DNA of 64,000 nucleotides from an uncultured Alsobacter sp. (lineage in GTDB: Bacteria > Pseudomonadota > Alphaproteobacteria > Rhizobiales > Beijerinckiaceae), in the NCBI RefSeq assembly GCF_945952055.1, contig NZ_CAMFHB010000001.1, forward strand, positions 247,642-311,641. Direction: 5' to 3'. The stretch's first letter is position 1; every line of letters begins with the position of its first letter. The notes under the pieces are model-generated. The model did not search any database. It was not told the origin of the DNA and was given only the letters and a program-made list of their open reading frames with translations. The translations under genes were made by a program, and so were the position numbers. Positions 16,490-25,072 of this stretch are shown piece after piece.

Positions 16490-17600
16490 GGGCCATCTCC
16501 CGGCGCCGCTGCGGCGCCTCGTCGTGCAGGGCCGACCGCAGCACTTTCCCGCTCGCCTTGTCGAACAGCGACAGCCGCTCGGGACGGAAGGACAGGCCCA
16601 CCTGCTCGCCGGGGGTGACCTTGACGTCGGAGGCCAGCCGCGCGCGCACCCTGCCGCGCGCCGTGACGATCGTGACGACCTGGGTCGTGCCGAGGTACTC
16701 GGCCCCGAAGACTTCGCCGCGCAGGCGCGACGCGTCGTCGAGGCGGACATGCTCGGGACGCACGCCGAGCACCAGGTCCTTCTCGGGCACGCCGTCCCGC
16801 AGCGCCGGCATCGCGACCGCGGCTCCGTCGAGGTCGAGGGTGGTTGCGCCCGGCGCCAGGGACGACCGGGCCGCGAGGAAGTTCATCGGCGGCGAGCCGA
16901 TGAAGTCCGCGACGAACAGGGAGGCCGGGCGGTCGTAGATCTCGCGCGGGCTCGCCAGCTGCTCGATCACGCCCTCGTTCATCACGGCGATGGTGTCGGC
17001 CATGGACATGGCCTCGAGCTGGTCGTGCGTGACGTAGACGGTGGTGGCCTTCAGGCGGTCGTGCAGGGCGCGAAGCTCGCCGCACATCACGTGCCGGAAC
17101 TCGGCGTCGAGGGCGCCCAGCGGCTCGTCCATCATGAAGGCCATGGGCCGGCGCACGATGGCGCGGCCAAGCGCGATGCGCTGGCGGTCGCCGCCGGAGA
17201 GCCCAGACACGGGGCGGTCGAGCAGATGCGTGATCCGCAGGATGCGGGCCGCCTCCTCCACGCGGGTGCGGATCTCGTCCCGGGGCACGCCCTGGCAGAC
17301 GAGCGGGAAGCCGATGTTCCGGCGCACGTTCATGTGTGGGTAGAGCGCGAACAGCTGGAACACGAAGGCGATGTCGCGCTCGGAGGCCCGCTTGAAGGTC
17401 ACGTCGTCGCCGCCCAGGCGAATGACGCCGGACGTCGGCAGCTCCAGACCTGCGATCATGCGCAGCGTCGTCGTCTTGCCGCAGCCCGACGGCCCCAGCA
17501 GGCAGAAGAAGCTGCCGTCCTCGACGGTGAAGGAGGAGTCCTTCACGGCGGCGAAGTCGCCGAAATTCTTCTGGAGGTTTTCGACCCGGATCTCGGCCAT
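16482..17600 (-). CDS. Sugar/polyol ABC importer ATPase 1 (MalK/UgpC type)
   Basis: A 372-aa CUT1 ATPase with Walker A GPSGCGKTT (36-44), signature LSGGDRQRIALGRAI, Walker B AFMMDEPLGALDAE and H-loop YVTHDQLEAM, then a regulatory OB-fold/TOBE region (FRPERLSLFD near the end). It lies three bases after the small membrane protein gene and probably forms a heterodimer with the ATPase at 15464-16489 under the two permeases. Confidence 0.93.
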   Translation of the reverse strand: MAEIRVENLQKNFGDFAAVKDSSFTVEDGSFFCLLGPSGCGKTTTLRMIAGLELPTSGVIRLGGDDVTFKRASERDIAFVFQLFALYPHMNVRRNIGFPLVCQGVPRDEIRTRVEEAARILRITHLLDRPVSGLSGGDRQRIALGRAIVRRPMAFMMDEPLGALDAEFRHVMCGELRALHDRLKATTVYVTHDQLEAMSMADTIAVMNEGVIEQLASPREIYDRPASLFVADFIGSPPMNFLAARSSLAPGATTLDLDGAAVAMPALRDGVPEKDLVLGVRPEHVRLDDASRLRGEVFGAEYLGTTQVVTIVTARGRVRARLASDVKVTPGEQVGLSFRPERLSLFDKASGKVLRSALHDEAPQRRREMAHG

Positions 17601-17603
17601 GGG

Positions 17604-17810
17604 CTACTCCGGGAACTTCGAGACGATAGTGAACATGACGACGCCGGTCAGCGTGGTCACGAAGGACCAGGTGTAGAGCGCCAGCGAGAACGGCTGCAGC
17701 AGCATGAGCACGCCGCAGGCGATCACGATCGTCGCCAGCGTCTCCCAGGGCCCGCGCCGGAAGAGGCGTGTCCGGCCTGCGGCCTTGGCGGATGTCGTTT
17801 CGCCGCTCAT
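17604..17810 (-). CDS. Small two-helix membrane protein of the importer operon
   Basis: A 68-aa protein with two hydrophobic stretches (about residues 25-42 and 47-63) after a basic N-terminus. The ATG overlaps the stop of permease 2 (ATGA) and the stop is three bases before ATPase 1, so translation is tightly coupled. It is not a recognisable ABC subunit. Small membrane proteins also occur in the rhizobial glycerol importer operon (GlpU), but I see no clear sequence match to the DUF2160 pattern. A stabilising or assembly role is inferred only from position. Confidence 0.75.
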   Translation of the reverse strand: MSGETTSAKAAGRTRLFRRGPWETLATIVIACGVLMLLQPFSLALYTWSFVTTLTGVVMFTIVSKFPE

Positions 17811-18763
17811 TTGCGCACCGCCCCGAAGGTGATCCCGCGCAGGAGGTGCTTCCTGAGCAGCACCGTGAACACGAGGATGGGGATCAGGAACAGCGTGGTG
17901 CCGGCGGCCACGGCGGGCCAGTCCTGGCCGCCCTCGCCGATGATGATCGGGATGAAGGGCGGCGCCGTCTGCGCCTCGCCGGAGGTCAGCAGCACGGCGA
18001 AGGCGTACTCGTTCCAGGCGAAGATCAGGCAGAAGATCGCGGTGGCGGCGATGCCGGTCGCGGCCTGCGGCAGCACCACCTTCCGGAAGGCCTGGAGGCG
18101 CGTGTAGCCGTCGATCATGGCGGCCTCCTCGTACTCGCGCGGGATCTCGTCGATGAAGCCCTTCAAGAGCCACACCGCGAGCGACACGTTGACCGCCGTG
18201 TAGAGCAGGATCATCCCCACCTTGGTGTCGGAGAGCCCCAGCTCGCGGTACATGAGGTAGATCGGGATCGCCACCGCGATCGGCGGCATCATGCGCGTCG
18301 ACAGGATGAAGAACAGCAGGTCGTCGGCGAGCGGCACCTTGAAGCGCGAGAACCCGTAGGCCGCCAGCGTCCCCAGCGTCACCGCGCAGAATGTCGATCC
18401 GAAGGCGATGATCAGCGAGTTGAGGAAGCGCGGCGCGTAGTTCGACGTTCCCACCACGACCATGTTGCGGTCGCGCGCGATCTGCTCGCAGCTCCCCGAG
18501 GGGGGCGGCAGCGACTTGATGTAGTCGGCCGTCTGGCGCGAGCGCGTCGTGAACAGGTTACAGTAGCCTTCGATGGTGGGCTGGAAGACGACCTTGGGTG
18601 GATAGCTGATCGAGTCCGGAGGCGACTTCAGGCTGGTCAGGAAGATCCAGCCGAGCGGCAGCAGCGTCAGCACCGCGTAGAGGACCACGACGATCGTGGC
18701 GATGCGCTTGGAGAGCCGCCCCGGCTCGACGACGGAATGGGCTGTGGTGAGGCCGGCGCTCAT
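17807..18763 (-). CDS. Sugar/polyol ABC importer permease 2 (MalG type)
   Basis: A 318-aa inner-membrane permease with about six transmembrane segments. The EAA loop is EYEEAAMIDGYTRLQAFRKV, with LPQAATGIAATAIF after it. A large hydrophilic loop of about 75 residues (TSLKSPPDSIS to APRFLNS) follows the first helix, longer than in MalG. The ATG overlaps permease 1 by ATGA. Confidence 0.92.
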   Translation of the reverse strand: MSAGLTTAHSVVEPGRLSKRIATIVVVLYAVLTLLPLGWIFLTSLKSPPDSISYPPKVVFQPTIEGYCNLFTTRSRQTADYIKSLPPPSGSCEQIARDRNMVVVGTSNYAPRFLNSLIIAFGSTFCAVTLGTLAAYGFSRFKVPLADDLLFFILSTRMMPPIAVAIPIYLMYRELGLSDTKVGMILLYTAVNVSLAVWLLKGFIDEIPREYEEAAMIDGYTRLQAFRKVVLPQAATGIAATAIFCLIFAWNEYAFAVLLTSGEAQTAPPFIPIIIGEGGQDWPAVAAGTTLFLIPILVFTVLLRKHLLRGITFGAVRK

Positions 18764-19734
18764 CTCTGCTTCACCCGGTTCAAGGCCTTCACGTAGATGT
18801 TGGCGAGGCCGAACACCGTCACGAACAGGATGATGGCGAAGGCGGAAGAGAAGCCCGTGCGCCACTTCTCGAAGGCCTCGCGCTTGAGCGTGATCGAGGC
18901 GACCTCGGTGGTCGATCCCGGCCCACCCGAGGTGAGCAGGTTGACCATGTCGAACATCTTGAAGTTCTCGATGCCACGGAACAGCACCGCGAGCATGATG
19001 AACGGCATGGCCATGGGCAGCGTGATCGACCAGAACTGGCGCCACGGCGAGGCGCGGTCGACCTCGGCCGCCTCGTAGATGTAGTCCGGGATGGACCGCA
19101 GCCCCGCGAGGCAGATCAGCATCACGTAGGGGGTCCACATCCAGGTGTCGACGACGACGATCGACCAGGGGGCGAGCTTCACCGAACCGATCATCTCGAA
19201 GGAGGAAGGCGGCAGGCCGGTGAAGAAGGAAATGAAGTAATTGAAGCCGCCGATCTGCGGCTGGTACAGGAACCGCCAGAAATTTCCGACGACGGCCGGC
19301 GACAGCATCATCGGGATGAGGATGAGCGTCGTCCAGAAGCCATGGCCGCGGAACTTGCGGTCGATGAGCCAGGCCAGCGTGAAGCCGATGAGCGTCTGGA
19401 GCACGATGGTCCAGAACACGAAATGCGCGGTGGCCTGCATGGCCGCCCAGATGTCGGGATCGGTCAGGATCGACTGGTAGTTGTCGATGCCCACGTCGCG
19501 CACCGGCGCGTTGGGCCGGTTGGCCCGGTAGTTCGTGAAGGAGAGCTTGATCGTCCAGATCAGCGGGAAGATGTTGATCGCCAGCAGCAGGACGATCGTC
19601 GGTGCGATGAACAGCCAGGCGATGGACCGGTCCGAGAGGCCGCGCACGCGGCCGGCGATCGGTTCCGGCGTGGCGACCGCGAGGCGCTGCACCAGGTTCG
19701 GCGGGCCTCCGCGGACAGGGCTTTGATCGTTCAT
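18760..19734 (-). CDS. Sugar/polyol ABC importer permease 1 (MalF/UgpA type)
   Basis: A 324-aa permease with about six transmembrane helices, starting after a 50-residue cytoplasmic N-terminus. The EAA-type loop is YIYEAAEVDRASPWRQFWSI followed by TLPMAMPFIMLAVLF. It is the first permease after the binding-protein gene; the 84-bp gap between them holds a perfect hairpin that may reduce permease expression relative to the binding protein. Confidence 0.92.
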   Translation of the reverse strand: MNDQSPVRGGPPNLVQRLAVATPEPIAGRVRGLSDRSIAWLFIAPTIVLLLAINIFPLIWTIKLSFTNYRANRPNAPVRDVGIDNYQSILTDPDIWAAMQATAHFVFWTIVLQTLIGFTLAWLIDRKFRGHGFWTTLILIPMMLSPAVVGNFWRFLYQPQIGGFNYFISFFTGLPPSSFEMIGSVKLAPWSIVVVDTWMWTPYVMLICLAGLRSIPDYIYEAAEVDRASPWRQFWSITLPMAMPFIMLAVLFRGIENFKMFDMVNLLTSGGPGSTTEVASITLKREAFEKWRTGFSSAFAIILFVTVFGLANIYVKALNRVKQR

Positions 19735-19770
19735 GGCACGGGCCCGTTCCGCCGCTGGGATCGAGAGGGA

Positions 19771-19794
19771 CCCCGCGCCGCGGACGGCGCGGGG
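19771..19794 (-). promoter_or_regulatory. Intercistronic stem-loop between binding protein and permease
   Basis: CCCCGCGCCG and CGGCGCGGGG pair perfectly over 10 bp around a CGGA tetraloop. No U-run follows on the transcribed (-) strand, so it is more likely an mRNA-stabilising or attenuating element than a full terminator. Such hairpins commonly raise binding-protein levels above the membrane components. Confidence 0.7.
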
Positions 19795-19818
19795 ACTTGG
19801 CTCAGGTCGACCGACGGC

Positions 19819-21150
19819 TCACAGCTTGCCGTCGTCCTTGAAGACCTTCTTCCAGTCGGCGATCAGCGCGTCGAGGGCTTCCTTGGCGGTGCCCTTGTCG
19901 GCCACGACGTAGTCGTGCACGCGCTTCTGCTCGGCGAGCAGGAGCTGCGCGTAGGACGGCTCGGCCCAGAAGTCGACGACCTGGCCCATCGCCACGAGGA
20001 AGTCGGCCGCGAACGGGGCCGTCTTCGCGAAATTCGGGTCTTCGAGGACCGCCTTCGAGGCCGAGTAACCGCCCAGTGCCCACCACTTCTTCTGTACGTC
20101 GGCGGAGGCGAACCACTTGATGTACTCGAGCGCCTCGTTCTTGTTCGGCGAGTAGGCCACCACGGAGATGCCCTGGCCGCCGAGCTGCGATCCCTTGCCG
20201 GCCGGACCCGCCGGATTGACGAAGAAGCCGATCTTGTCGCCGCCGACCTTCTCGTCCTTGGCCAGGCCCGGGAAGAAGGCGAACCAGTTCATCTGCATGG
20301 CCACCTGGCCCGACTTGAAGGCATCGAGACCTTCCTGCATGTAGGCGTCGGTGTAGCCGGGCGGCGTGCAGCACTTGTAGAGCGCCTTGTAGGCCTCGAG
20401 GCCCTTGATGGCGCCGGCCGAGTTCACGAAGCCGTCCATGCTGTAGGGCTTCTTCGGGTCCTGGTACTGGAAGCCGTACGGATAGAGGAAATTCGACACC
20501 CCCATCGTGATGCCTTCCGACCCACGCTCGGTGAAGATCGCGGCGCCGTAGACCTTCTTGCCGTCGACATCGCGCCCCTGGAAGAATTTGGCGATGTCGA
20601 CGAGCTCGTCGAGAGACTTCGGCGGGGCGAGGTCACGGTTGTACTGCTTCTTGTACTCGGCCTGCAGTTCGGGCTTTGCGAACCAGTCCTTGCGATAGGT
20701 CCAGCCGAGCGCGTCACCCATGGCCGGCAGCGCCCAGTAGTTCGGCGTGCCCTTCGGCCACTCCGAGTAGCCGGTCACCGTCGCCGGCATGAAGTCCGAC
20801 ATCTTGATGCCGTTCTTGTCGAAGAACTCGTTCAGCTTGACGTAGTGGCCGTTCTCGGCCGAGCCGCCGATCCACTGGCTGTCGCCGATCAGCAGGTCGC
20901 ACAGCTTGCCCTTCGAGTTCAGCTCGTTGAGCATGCGGTCGGCGAAGTTCGGCCACGGCACGAACTCGAACTTCATGTTCACGCCGGACTTCGCCGTGAA
21001 GTCCTTCGACAGCTCGACCAGCGCATTGGCCGGGTCCCAGGCTGCCCAGCACAGGGTGATCGTCTTGCCCTGTGCGGCGGCGGGGGTCGCGGCCGCCGAC
21101 ATCATCAGCGCCGCGGCGAGCGCTCCGGCTCCTGCCATCAGCTTCTTCAT
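19819..21150 (-). CDS. Periplasmic substrate-binding protein of the CUT1 importer
   Basis: A 443-aa secreted receptor of the family 1 (maltose/glycerol-3-phosphate type) binding proteins. Residues 1-26 form a signal peptide ending in ATPAAAQ. The mature protein begins TITLCWAAWDPANALVEL and contains FEFVPWPNFADRMLNEL and the family region GQGISVVAYSPNKNEALEYI. Two adjacent cysteines (CCTPPGYTD) are unusual in this class. It is the first gene of the transport segment, 434 bp after the dehydrogenase gene. The ligand is probably a sugar, polyol or short ketose (inferred from the neighbouring DHA kinase). Confidence 0.92.
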   Translation of the reverse strand: MKKLMAGAGALAAALMMSAAATPAAAQGKTITLCWAAWDPANALVELSKDFTAKSGVNMKFEFVPWPNFADRMLNELNSKGKLCDLLIGDSQWIGGSAENGHYVKLNEFFDKNGIKMSDFMPATVTGYSEWPKGTPNYWALPAMGDALGWTYRKDWFAKPELQAEYKKQYNRDLAPPKSLDELVDIAKFFQGRDVDGKKVYGAAIFTERGSEGITMGVSNFLYPYGFQYQDPKKPYSMDGFVNSAGAIKGLEAYKALYKCCTPPGYTDAYMQEGLDAFKSGQVAMQMNWFAFFPGLAKDEKVGGDKIGFFVNPAGPAGKGSQLGGQGISVVAYSPNKNEALEYIKWFASADVQKKWWALGGYSASKAVLEDPNFAKTAPFAADFLVAMGQVVDFWAEPSYAQLLLAEQKRVHDYVVADKGTAKEALDALIADWKKVFKDDGKL

Positions 21151-21353
21151 GGGTGTCCTCCCTTGGGGTTCAGCTCAACACCAGACCGGCGCGCGTCATC
21201 TGTCGCGCTCCGGCACAACGGGCACGCATCGCGCCCCGCATCGCGGCGGGGATGAGAGACTTCAGTGATCCGGCCGCTTGTTGTGGCTCGGCGCTTCCTC
21301 GGGCGCGGCCTTCAAAAGGAGCCGTCGCCATGCTGTTCAGTGGAACACGCGCT

Positions 21354-21377
21354 ACTAAACAAGTCAACTAAACAAGT
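21354..21377 (-). promoter_or_regulatory. Tandem ACTAAACAAGT repeats, candidate regulator site
   Basis: ACTAAACAAGT occurs at 21354-21364 and again, identically, at 21367-21377 (13-bp period), in an AT-rich patch of an otherwise GC-rich spacer. Read on the - strand the junction gives TTGACT, a possible -35 box, though no good -10 is evident at 17 bases. Direct repeats about one helical turn apart suit a dimeric regulator. Confidence 0.45.
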
Positions 21378-21437
21378 GACGGCGGTTCTGGCGGTCGACC
21401 TCAGCCATCGGCTTCAACCAGCTGCGCCAATCTTTCA

Positions 21438-21540
21438 GCCGTCATCCCCGGGCTCGGCCCGGGGATCCACGACTTTGATTGGTCCATCCTCACGTCGTGG
21501 GTGCCCGGGCCAAGCCCGGGCATGACGCGGAGAGGTGGTG
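21438..21540. repeat. Paired palindromic repeat, family A
   Basis: GTCATCCCCGGGCTCGGCCC faces GTGCCCGGGCCAAGCCCGGG-CATGACGC, with GATCCACGAC and GTCGTGGG making up the inner arms. The layout matches the copy at 871-980. It lies 45 bases after the dehydrogenase stop codon and may act as a transcript boundary. Confidence 0.75.
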
Positions 21541-21584
21541 CAAGGACGGAGATACAGTCCAGGCCCAGCACTCTCGGCAACCAC

Positions 21585-22757
21585 TCACAGCTTCACCCAG
21601 GCTCCGCCCTTGCCCGACGATTTGACGCAGGCCTCGATGAACGCCACGCCTTTCACGCCGTCGTCGACGGTCGGGAACGTGACGGCCTTGTCGAGCTTCG
21701 CCCCGGAGCGGGCCGCGCGGATGGCCGCGGCGGCTTCCGTGTAGATCGTGGCGAAGGCCTCGAGGTAGCCCTCGGGATGGCCGGACGGGATGCGGGTCAC
21801 GCGGCCCGCCGCAGCGTTGGCCCCGGCTCCGCCGCGCGTCAGGATCTGCGTCGGCTTCCCGTGCGCGGTGAAGAACATGTAGTTCGGATTGTCCTGGCGC
21901 CAGTGGATGCCGCCCTTGGTGCCGTAGACGCGCAGCTGCAGGCCGTTCTCGTTGCCAGGCGACACCTGGCTCGCCCACAGCCCGCCGCGGGCGCCGTTGG
22001 CATAGCGCAGCATCACCTGCACGTTGTCGTCGAGGCGCCGGCCGGGCACGAAGGTCGTCAGCTCCGCGCAGAGCTCGCTGACCTCGATGCCGGTGACGAA
22101 GTCGGCGAGGTTGTAGGCATGCGTGCCGATGTCGCCGACGCATCCGCCAGCCCCCGAGCGGGCCGGATCGGTGCGCCAGTCGGCCTGCTTCTGCCCCGTC
22201 GTCTCGATCGGGTCGGTGAGCCAGTCTTGCGGATACTCGACCTGCACGACGCGGATCTCGCCGAGTTCGCCCGCCTTCACCATCTCGCGGGCCTGCCGGA
22301 TGAGCGGGTAGCCCGTGTAGTTGTGCGTCACGCAGAACACGAGGCCGGACTCGTCGGCGAGCGCCTTGAGCTTCCTCGCCTCCTTCAGCGTCGTCGTCAG
22401 CGGCTTGTCGCAGATGACGTGGATGCCGGCCTTCAGGAAGGCCGCGGCCGCAGGCGCGTGCATGTGGTTGGGCGTGACGATCGCCACGGCCTCAATGCCG
22501 TCCTTCAGCCGACGCTCGCGCGAGGCCATCTCCTGGAACGTCCCGTAGGTGCGCTTGGGATCGAGCCCGAGCGCAGCGCCGGAGCGCATCGCCTTCTCCG
22601 GTGTCGAGGACAGCGCCCCCGCCACGAAGTCGTAGTGATCGTCGAGGCGGGCGGCCATGCGGTGGACGGCGCCGATGAACGCGCCCTCCCCGCCGCCCAC
22701 CATGCCGAGCCGGATGCGTCCGCCGGCGACGCCGTCGTCCTTGCCTTCGATGGCCAT
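21585..22757 (-). CDS. Gfo/Idh/MocA family oxidoreductase
   Basis: A 390-aa NAD(P)-dependent sugar dehydrogenase. The Rossmann motif [12 protein letters not shown] is at about 18-29, and the conserved lysine motif appears as CDKPLTTT (EKP in most members). [17 protein letters not shown] carries the Asp/His pair of the active site. Members oxidise inositols, sugars or polyols. It lies 14 bases after the isomerase gene in the same direction. The pairing of this family with a TIM-barrel isomerase is typical of inositol- or keto-sugar pathways; the substrate is not known. Confidence 0.9.
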   Translation of the reverse strand: MAIEGKDDGVAGGRIRLGMVGGGEGAFIGAVHRMAARLDDHYDFVAGALSSTPEKAMRSGAALGLDPKRTYGTFQEMASRERRLKDGIEAVAIVTPNHMHAPAAAAFLKAGIHVICDKPLTTTLKEARKLKALADESGLVFCVTHNYTGYPLIRQAREMVKAGELGEIRVVQVEYPQDWLTDPIETTGQKQADWRTDPARSGAGGCVGDIGTHAYNLADFVTGIEVSELCAELTTFVPGRRLDDNVQVMLRYANGARGGLWASQVSPGNENGLQLRVYGTKGGIHWRQDNPNYMFFTAHGKPTQILTRGGAGANAAAGRVTRIPSGHPEGYLEAFATIYTEAAAAIRAARSGAKLDKAVTFPTVDDGVKGVAFIEACVKSSGKGGAWVKL

Positions 22758-22770
22758 CGTGTCCCCCTGT

Positions 22771-23829
22771 TCAGCGCAGTCCGAGGAAGCGCTTGATCTG
22801 CTTCTTGTCGACGCTGCCGCCGGCAAAGTCGTCGAACGCCTTTTCCGTCACGCGGATGATGTGGTCGGCGATGAACTGGGCGCCCTCGCGCGCGCCGTCC
22901 TCGGGGTGCTTCAGGCAGCATTCCCACTCGAGCACCGCCCAGCTGTCGTAGCCGTACTGCGCCATCTTCGAGAAGATGCCGGCGAAGTCGACCTGGCCGT
23001 CACCCAGCGAGCGGAAGCGGCCGGCGCGGTTGATCCACGGCTGGTAGCCCGAGTAGACGCCCTGCCGCCCGTCCGGATTGAACTCGGCATCCTTCACGTG
23101 GAAGGCCTTGATGCGCTCGTGGTAGATGTCGATGAAGGCGAGGTAGTCGAGCTGCTGCAGCACGAAGTGCGAGGGATCGTAGTTGATGCAGCAGCGCGGG
23201 TGGTTGCGCAGCTTCGCCAGGAACATCTCGAAGGTCGCGCCGTCGAAGACGTCCTCGCCCGGATGGATCTCGTAGCAGACGTCGACGCCCACTTCGTCAT
23301 AGGCATTGAGGATGGGCTTCCAGCGACGCGCCAGTTCGTCGAACGCGGCGTCGATCAGGCCCTCGGGGCGCTGCGGCCAGGGATAGACGTAGGGCCAGGC
23401 GAGCGCGCCGGGGAATGTCACGGTGGCGGTGAGGCCCAGATGCTTGGAGGCCTGCGCCGCCATCATCAGCTGGTCGACGGCCCACTTCTGGCGCTCGCGC
23501 GGCTTGCCCTTCACCTGCGCCGGCGCGAAGGCGTCGAAGGCCTCGTTGTAGGCCGGATTGACCGCGACGAGCTGGCCCTGCAGGTGGGTCGAGAGCTCGG
23601 TGATGGCGAGGCCGTGCTTCTTCGCGACACCCGCGATCTTGTCGCAATAGTCCTTGGACGATGCCGCCTTGGCGAGATCGAAGAGCCGGCCGTCCCAGGT
23701 GGGCACCTGCACGCCCTTGTAGCCGAGGCTTGCGGCCCACTTGCAGATCGACTCCCACGAGTTGAACGGCTTCGCGTCGCCCGCGAACTGGGCGAGGAAA
23801 ATCGCCGGTCCCTTCACATTGCTTGCCAC
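22771..23829 (-). CDS. Sugar phosphate isomerase/epimerase (AP-endonuclease 2 fold)
   Basis: A 352-aa TIM-barrel protein of the IolE/YcjR type. Metal-ligand candidates are in CYEIHPGE, INYDPSHFV, IKAFHVKDAEF and AVLEWECCL. The GTG at 23829 is chosen because GGGAGGACC lies just upstream, and the frame further upstream has no start near the coding block. It follows the LacI-type regulator by 68 bases and precedes the Gfo/Idh/MocA dehydrogenase by 13. Together these two enzymes could interconvert a keto sugar and its epimer. Confidence 0.88.
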   Translation of the reverse strand: MASNVKGPAIFLAQFAGDAKPFNSWESICKWAASLGYKGVQVPTWDGRLFDLAKAASSKDYCDKIAGVAKKHGLAITELSTHLQGQLVAVNPAYNEAFDAFAPAQVKGKPRERQKWAVDQLMMAAQASKHLGLTATVTFPGALAWPYVYPWPQRPEGLIDAAFDELARRWKPILNAYDEVGVDVCYEIHPGEDVFDGATFEMFLAKLRNHPRCCINYDPSHFVLQQLDYLAFIDIYHERIKAFHVKDAEFNPDGRQGVYSGYQPWINRAGRFRSLGDGQVDFAGIFSKMAQYGYDSWAVLEWECCLKHPEDGAREGAQFIADHIIRVTEKAFDDFAGGSVDKKQIKRFLGLR

Positions 23830-23897
23830 GTCTGGTCCTCCCTCGATCTTGATGGCGCCGGCCGATGCCGGCGGGATGCGTCGCCCCGGCCGTCGGC

Positions 23898-24935
23898 TCA
23901 GGGCAGGTTGTCGCGAATGAAGATGTCGATGCGGATGCGCTCCTGGTCGCGCATGATCGGCTCGTCCGAACAGTGGGCCAGCAGCACGCGCGCCGCCGAG
24001 CGGGCCTCGTGTCCGGCGTCCTGGTTGATGACGGCGTCGACCACCCCGCGCACAAGATAGCGCCGCGTGTGCGGCGTCAGCTCGTGCGCGATCCACACCA
24101 CGTCCGCTGCGCGGCCCGTGGCCTCCAGGGCGTTGCCGATGCCGCGGTTGCCCGCTCCCGCGCTGTAGATCCCGACGAGATCGGGATGGGCGGCGAGGAG
24201 CTCGCGGGCGATCTGCTCGGTCCGATCGCTGTCGTCGCGCCCTTCCCGCGCGGCCAGCACGGACGCGTTGGGATACTCGCGCGTCAGCACCTGGGAGAAG
24301 CCGAACTGTCGCTCGGCATGATCGCGCAGCGCCAGCGACCCCGCGATGATGGCGACCTTGCCGGTCCTGTTGCCGAGGAACCGGCCCATGAGGGTGCCGG
24401 CGGTCCGTCCAGCCGCCGTGTTGTCGATGCCGACATAGTGCAGGCGCGTGGACGTGGGAGCATCGGAGACGAGCGTCACCACGGCGACACCCTGGCCGAC
24501 CACCTCGTCGATGGCGGCACGCACCCGCGGATGATCCAGCGCGATGGTGGCCACGCCGTCGTAGCGCGGACCGACGGTCTCGATGGTCCGGGCCAGTTCG
24601 TCCGGATCGAACACGTCGACATGCAGCGTGTCGACGAAGGCGCGCTGCACGGCCAGCCACTCGGCCGTCTGCCGCACCTGGTCGGCGAGCTGGCCCATGA
24701 AGGTGTTCGTGCCCGTGGGCAGGATGAAGCAGAAGCGGAAGGTCTTGTTGCGCGCCAGGCGCGCGGCCACGGGATCCGGGCGATAGCTGAGCTTCAGGAT
24801 GGCGGCCTCGACGCGGGCCACGGTCTTCTCGCGCACGCCGGGCCGTCGGTTGACGACGCGGTCCACCGTGGCCAGCGAGACTCCCGCCTCGCGCGCCACG
24901 TCCTCCAGCGTCACCCTCTCCCCGATCGCGCTCAT
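23898..24935 (-). CDS. LacI family transcriptional regulator
   Basis: A 345-aa regulator. The helix-turn-helix is VTLEDVAREAGVSLATVDRV (about 8-27), followed by the hinge region YRPDPVAARLAR, then a periplasmic-binding-protein-like sensor domain with IAGSLALRDHAERQFGF and GIYSAGAGNRGIG. This HTH ends in DRVVNRRPGV, the variant seen in rhizobial sugar/inositol repressors. It is the first gene of the - strand cluster and probably controls the isomerase, dehydrogenase and importer. Confidence 0.92.
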   Translation of the reverse strand: MSAIGERVTLEDVAREAGVSLATVDRVVNRRPGVREKTVARVEAAILKLSYRPDPVAARLARNKTFRFCFILPTGTNTFMGQLADQVRQTAEWLAVQRAFVDTLHVDVFDPDELARTIETVGPRYDGVATIALDHPRVRAAIDEVVGQGVAVVTLVSDAPTSTRLHYVGIDNTAAGRTAGTLMGRFLGNRTGKVAIIAGSLALRDHAERQFGFSQVLTREYPNASVLAAREGRDDSDRTEQIARELLAAHPDLVGIYSAGAGNRGIGNALEATGRAADVVWIAHELTPHTRRYLVRGVVDAVINQDAGHEARSAARVLLAHCSDEPIMRDQERIRIDIFIRDNLP

Positions 24936-24976
24936 GGAGGCAAGCTACTTCAGCATTTGAGGTGCGCAACTCATTT

Positions 24977-24989
24977 CGTCGCTGCGACG
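24977..24989. promoter_or_regulatory. Candidate LacI-type operator
   Basis: CGTCGC-T-GCGACG is a perfect 6-bp palindrome with one central base, lying in the 137-bp spacer between the LacI-family gene and the divergent membrane ferredoxin gene. It is GC-rich, so chance is possible. Autoregulation by the LacI protein is inferred. Confidence 0.35.
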
Positions 24990-25072
24990 CAATACGATGC
25001 TTGCAGTGCTGGAACTGGACCGCCGTCTCCCGACCCGGCATGGTGTCCGGACCGATGCCCCCGGATGACCGC

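Larger units (their letters stand above)
21151..21584. other. Gene-free spacer upstream of the importer operon
   Basis: 434 bp between the dehydrogenase stop and the binding-protein start, both read on the - strand. It contains a family A palindromic repeat (21438-21540), a pair of direct repeats (21354-21377), and a GGGAGGA ribosome site just before 21150. Short open frames here have no coding features. The importer probably has its own promoter in this spacer. Confidence 0.6.

Noticed and set aside
17604..17810. Assignment of the 68-aa protein to the DUF2160/GlpU family
   Set aside because: Position fits, but I cannot see a convincing sequence match.
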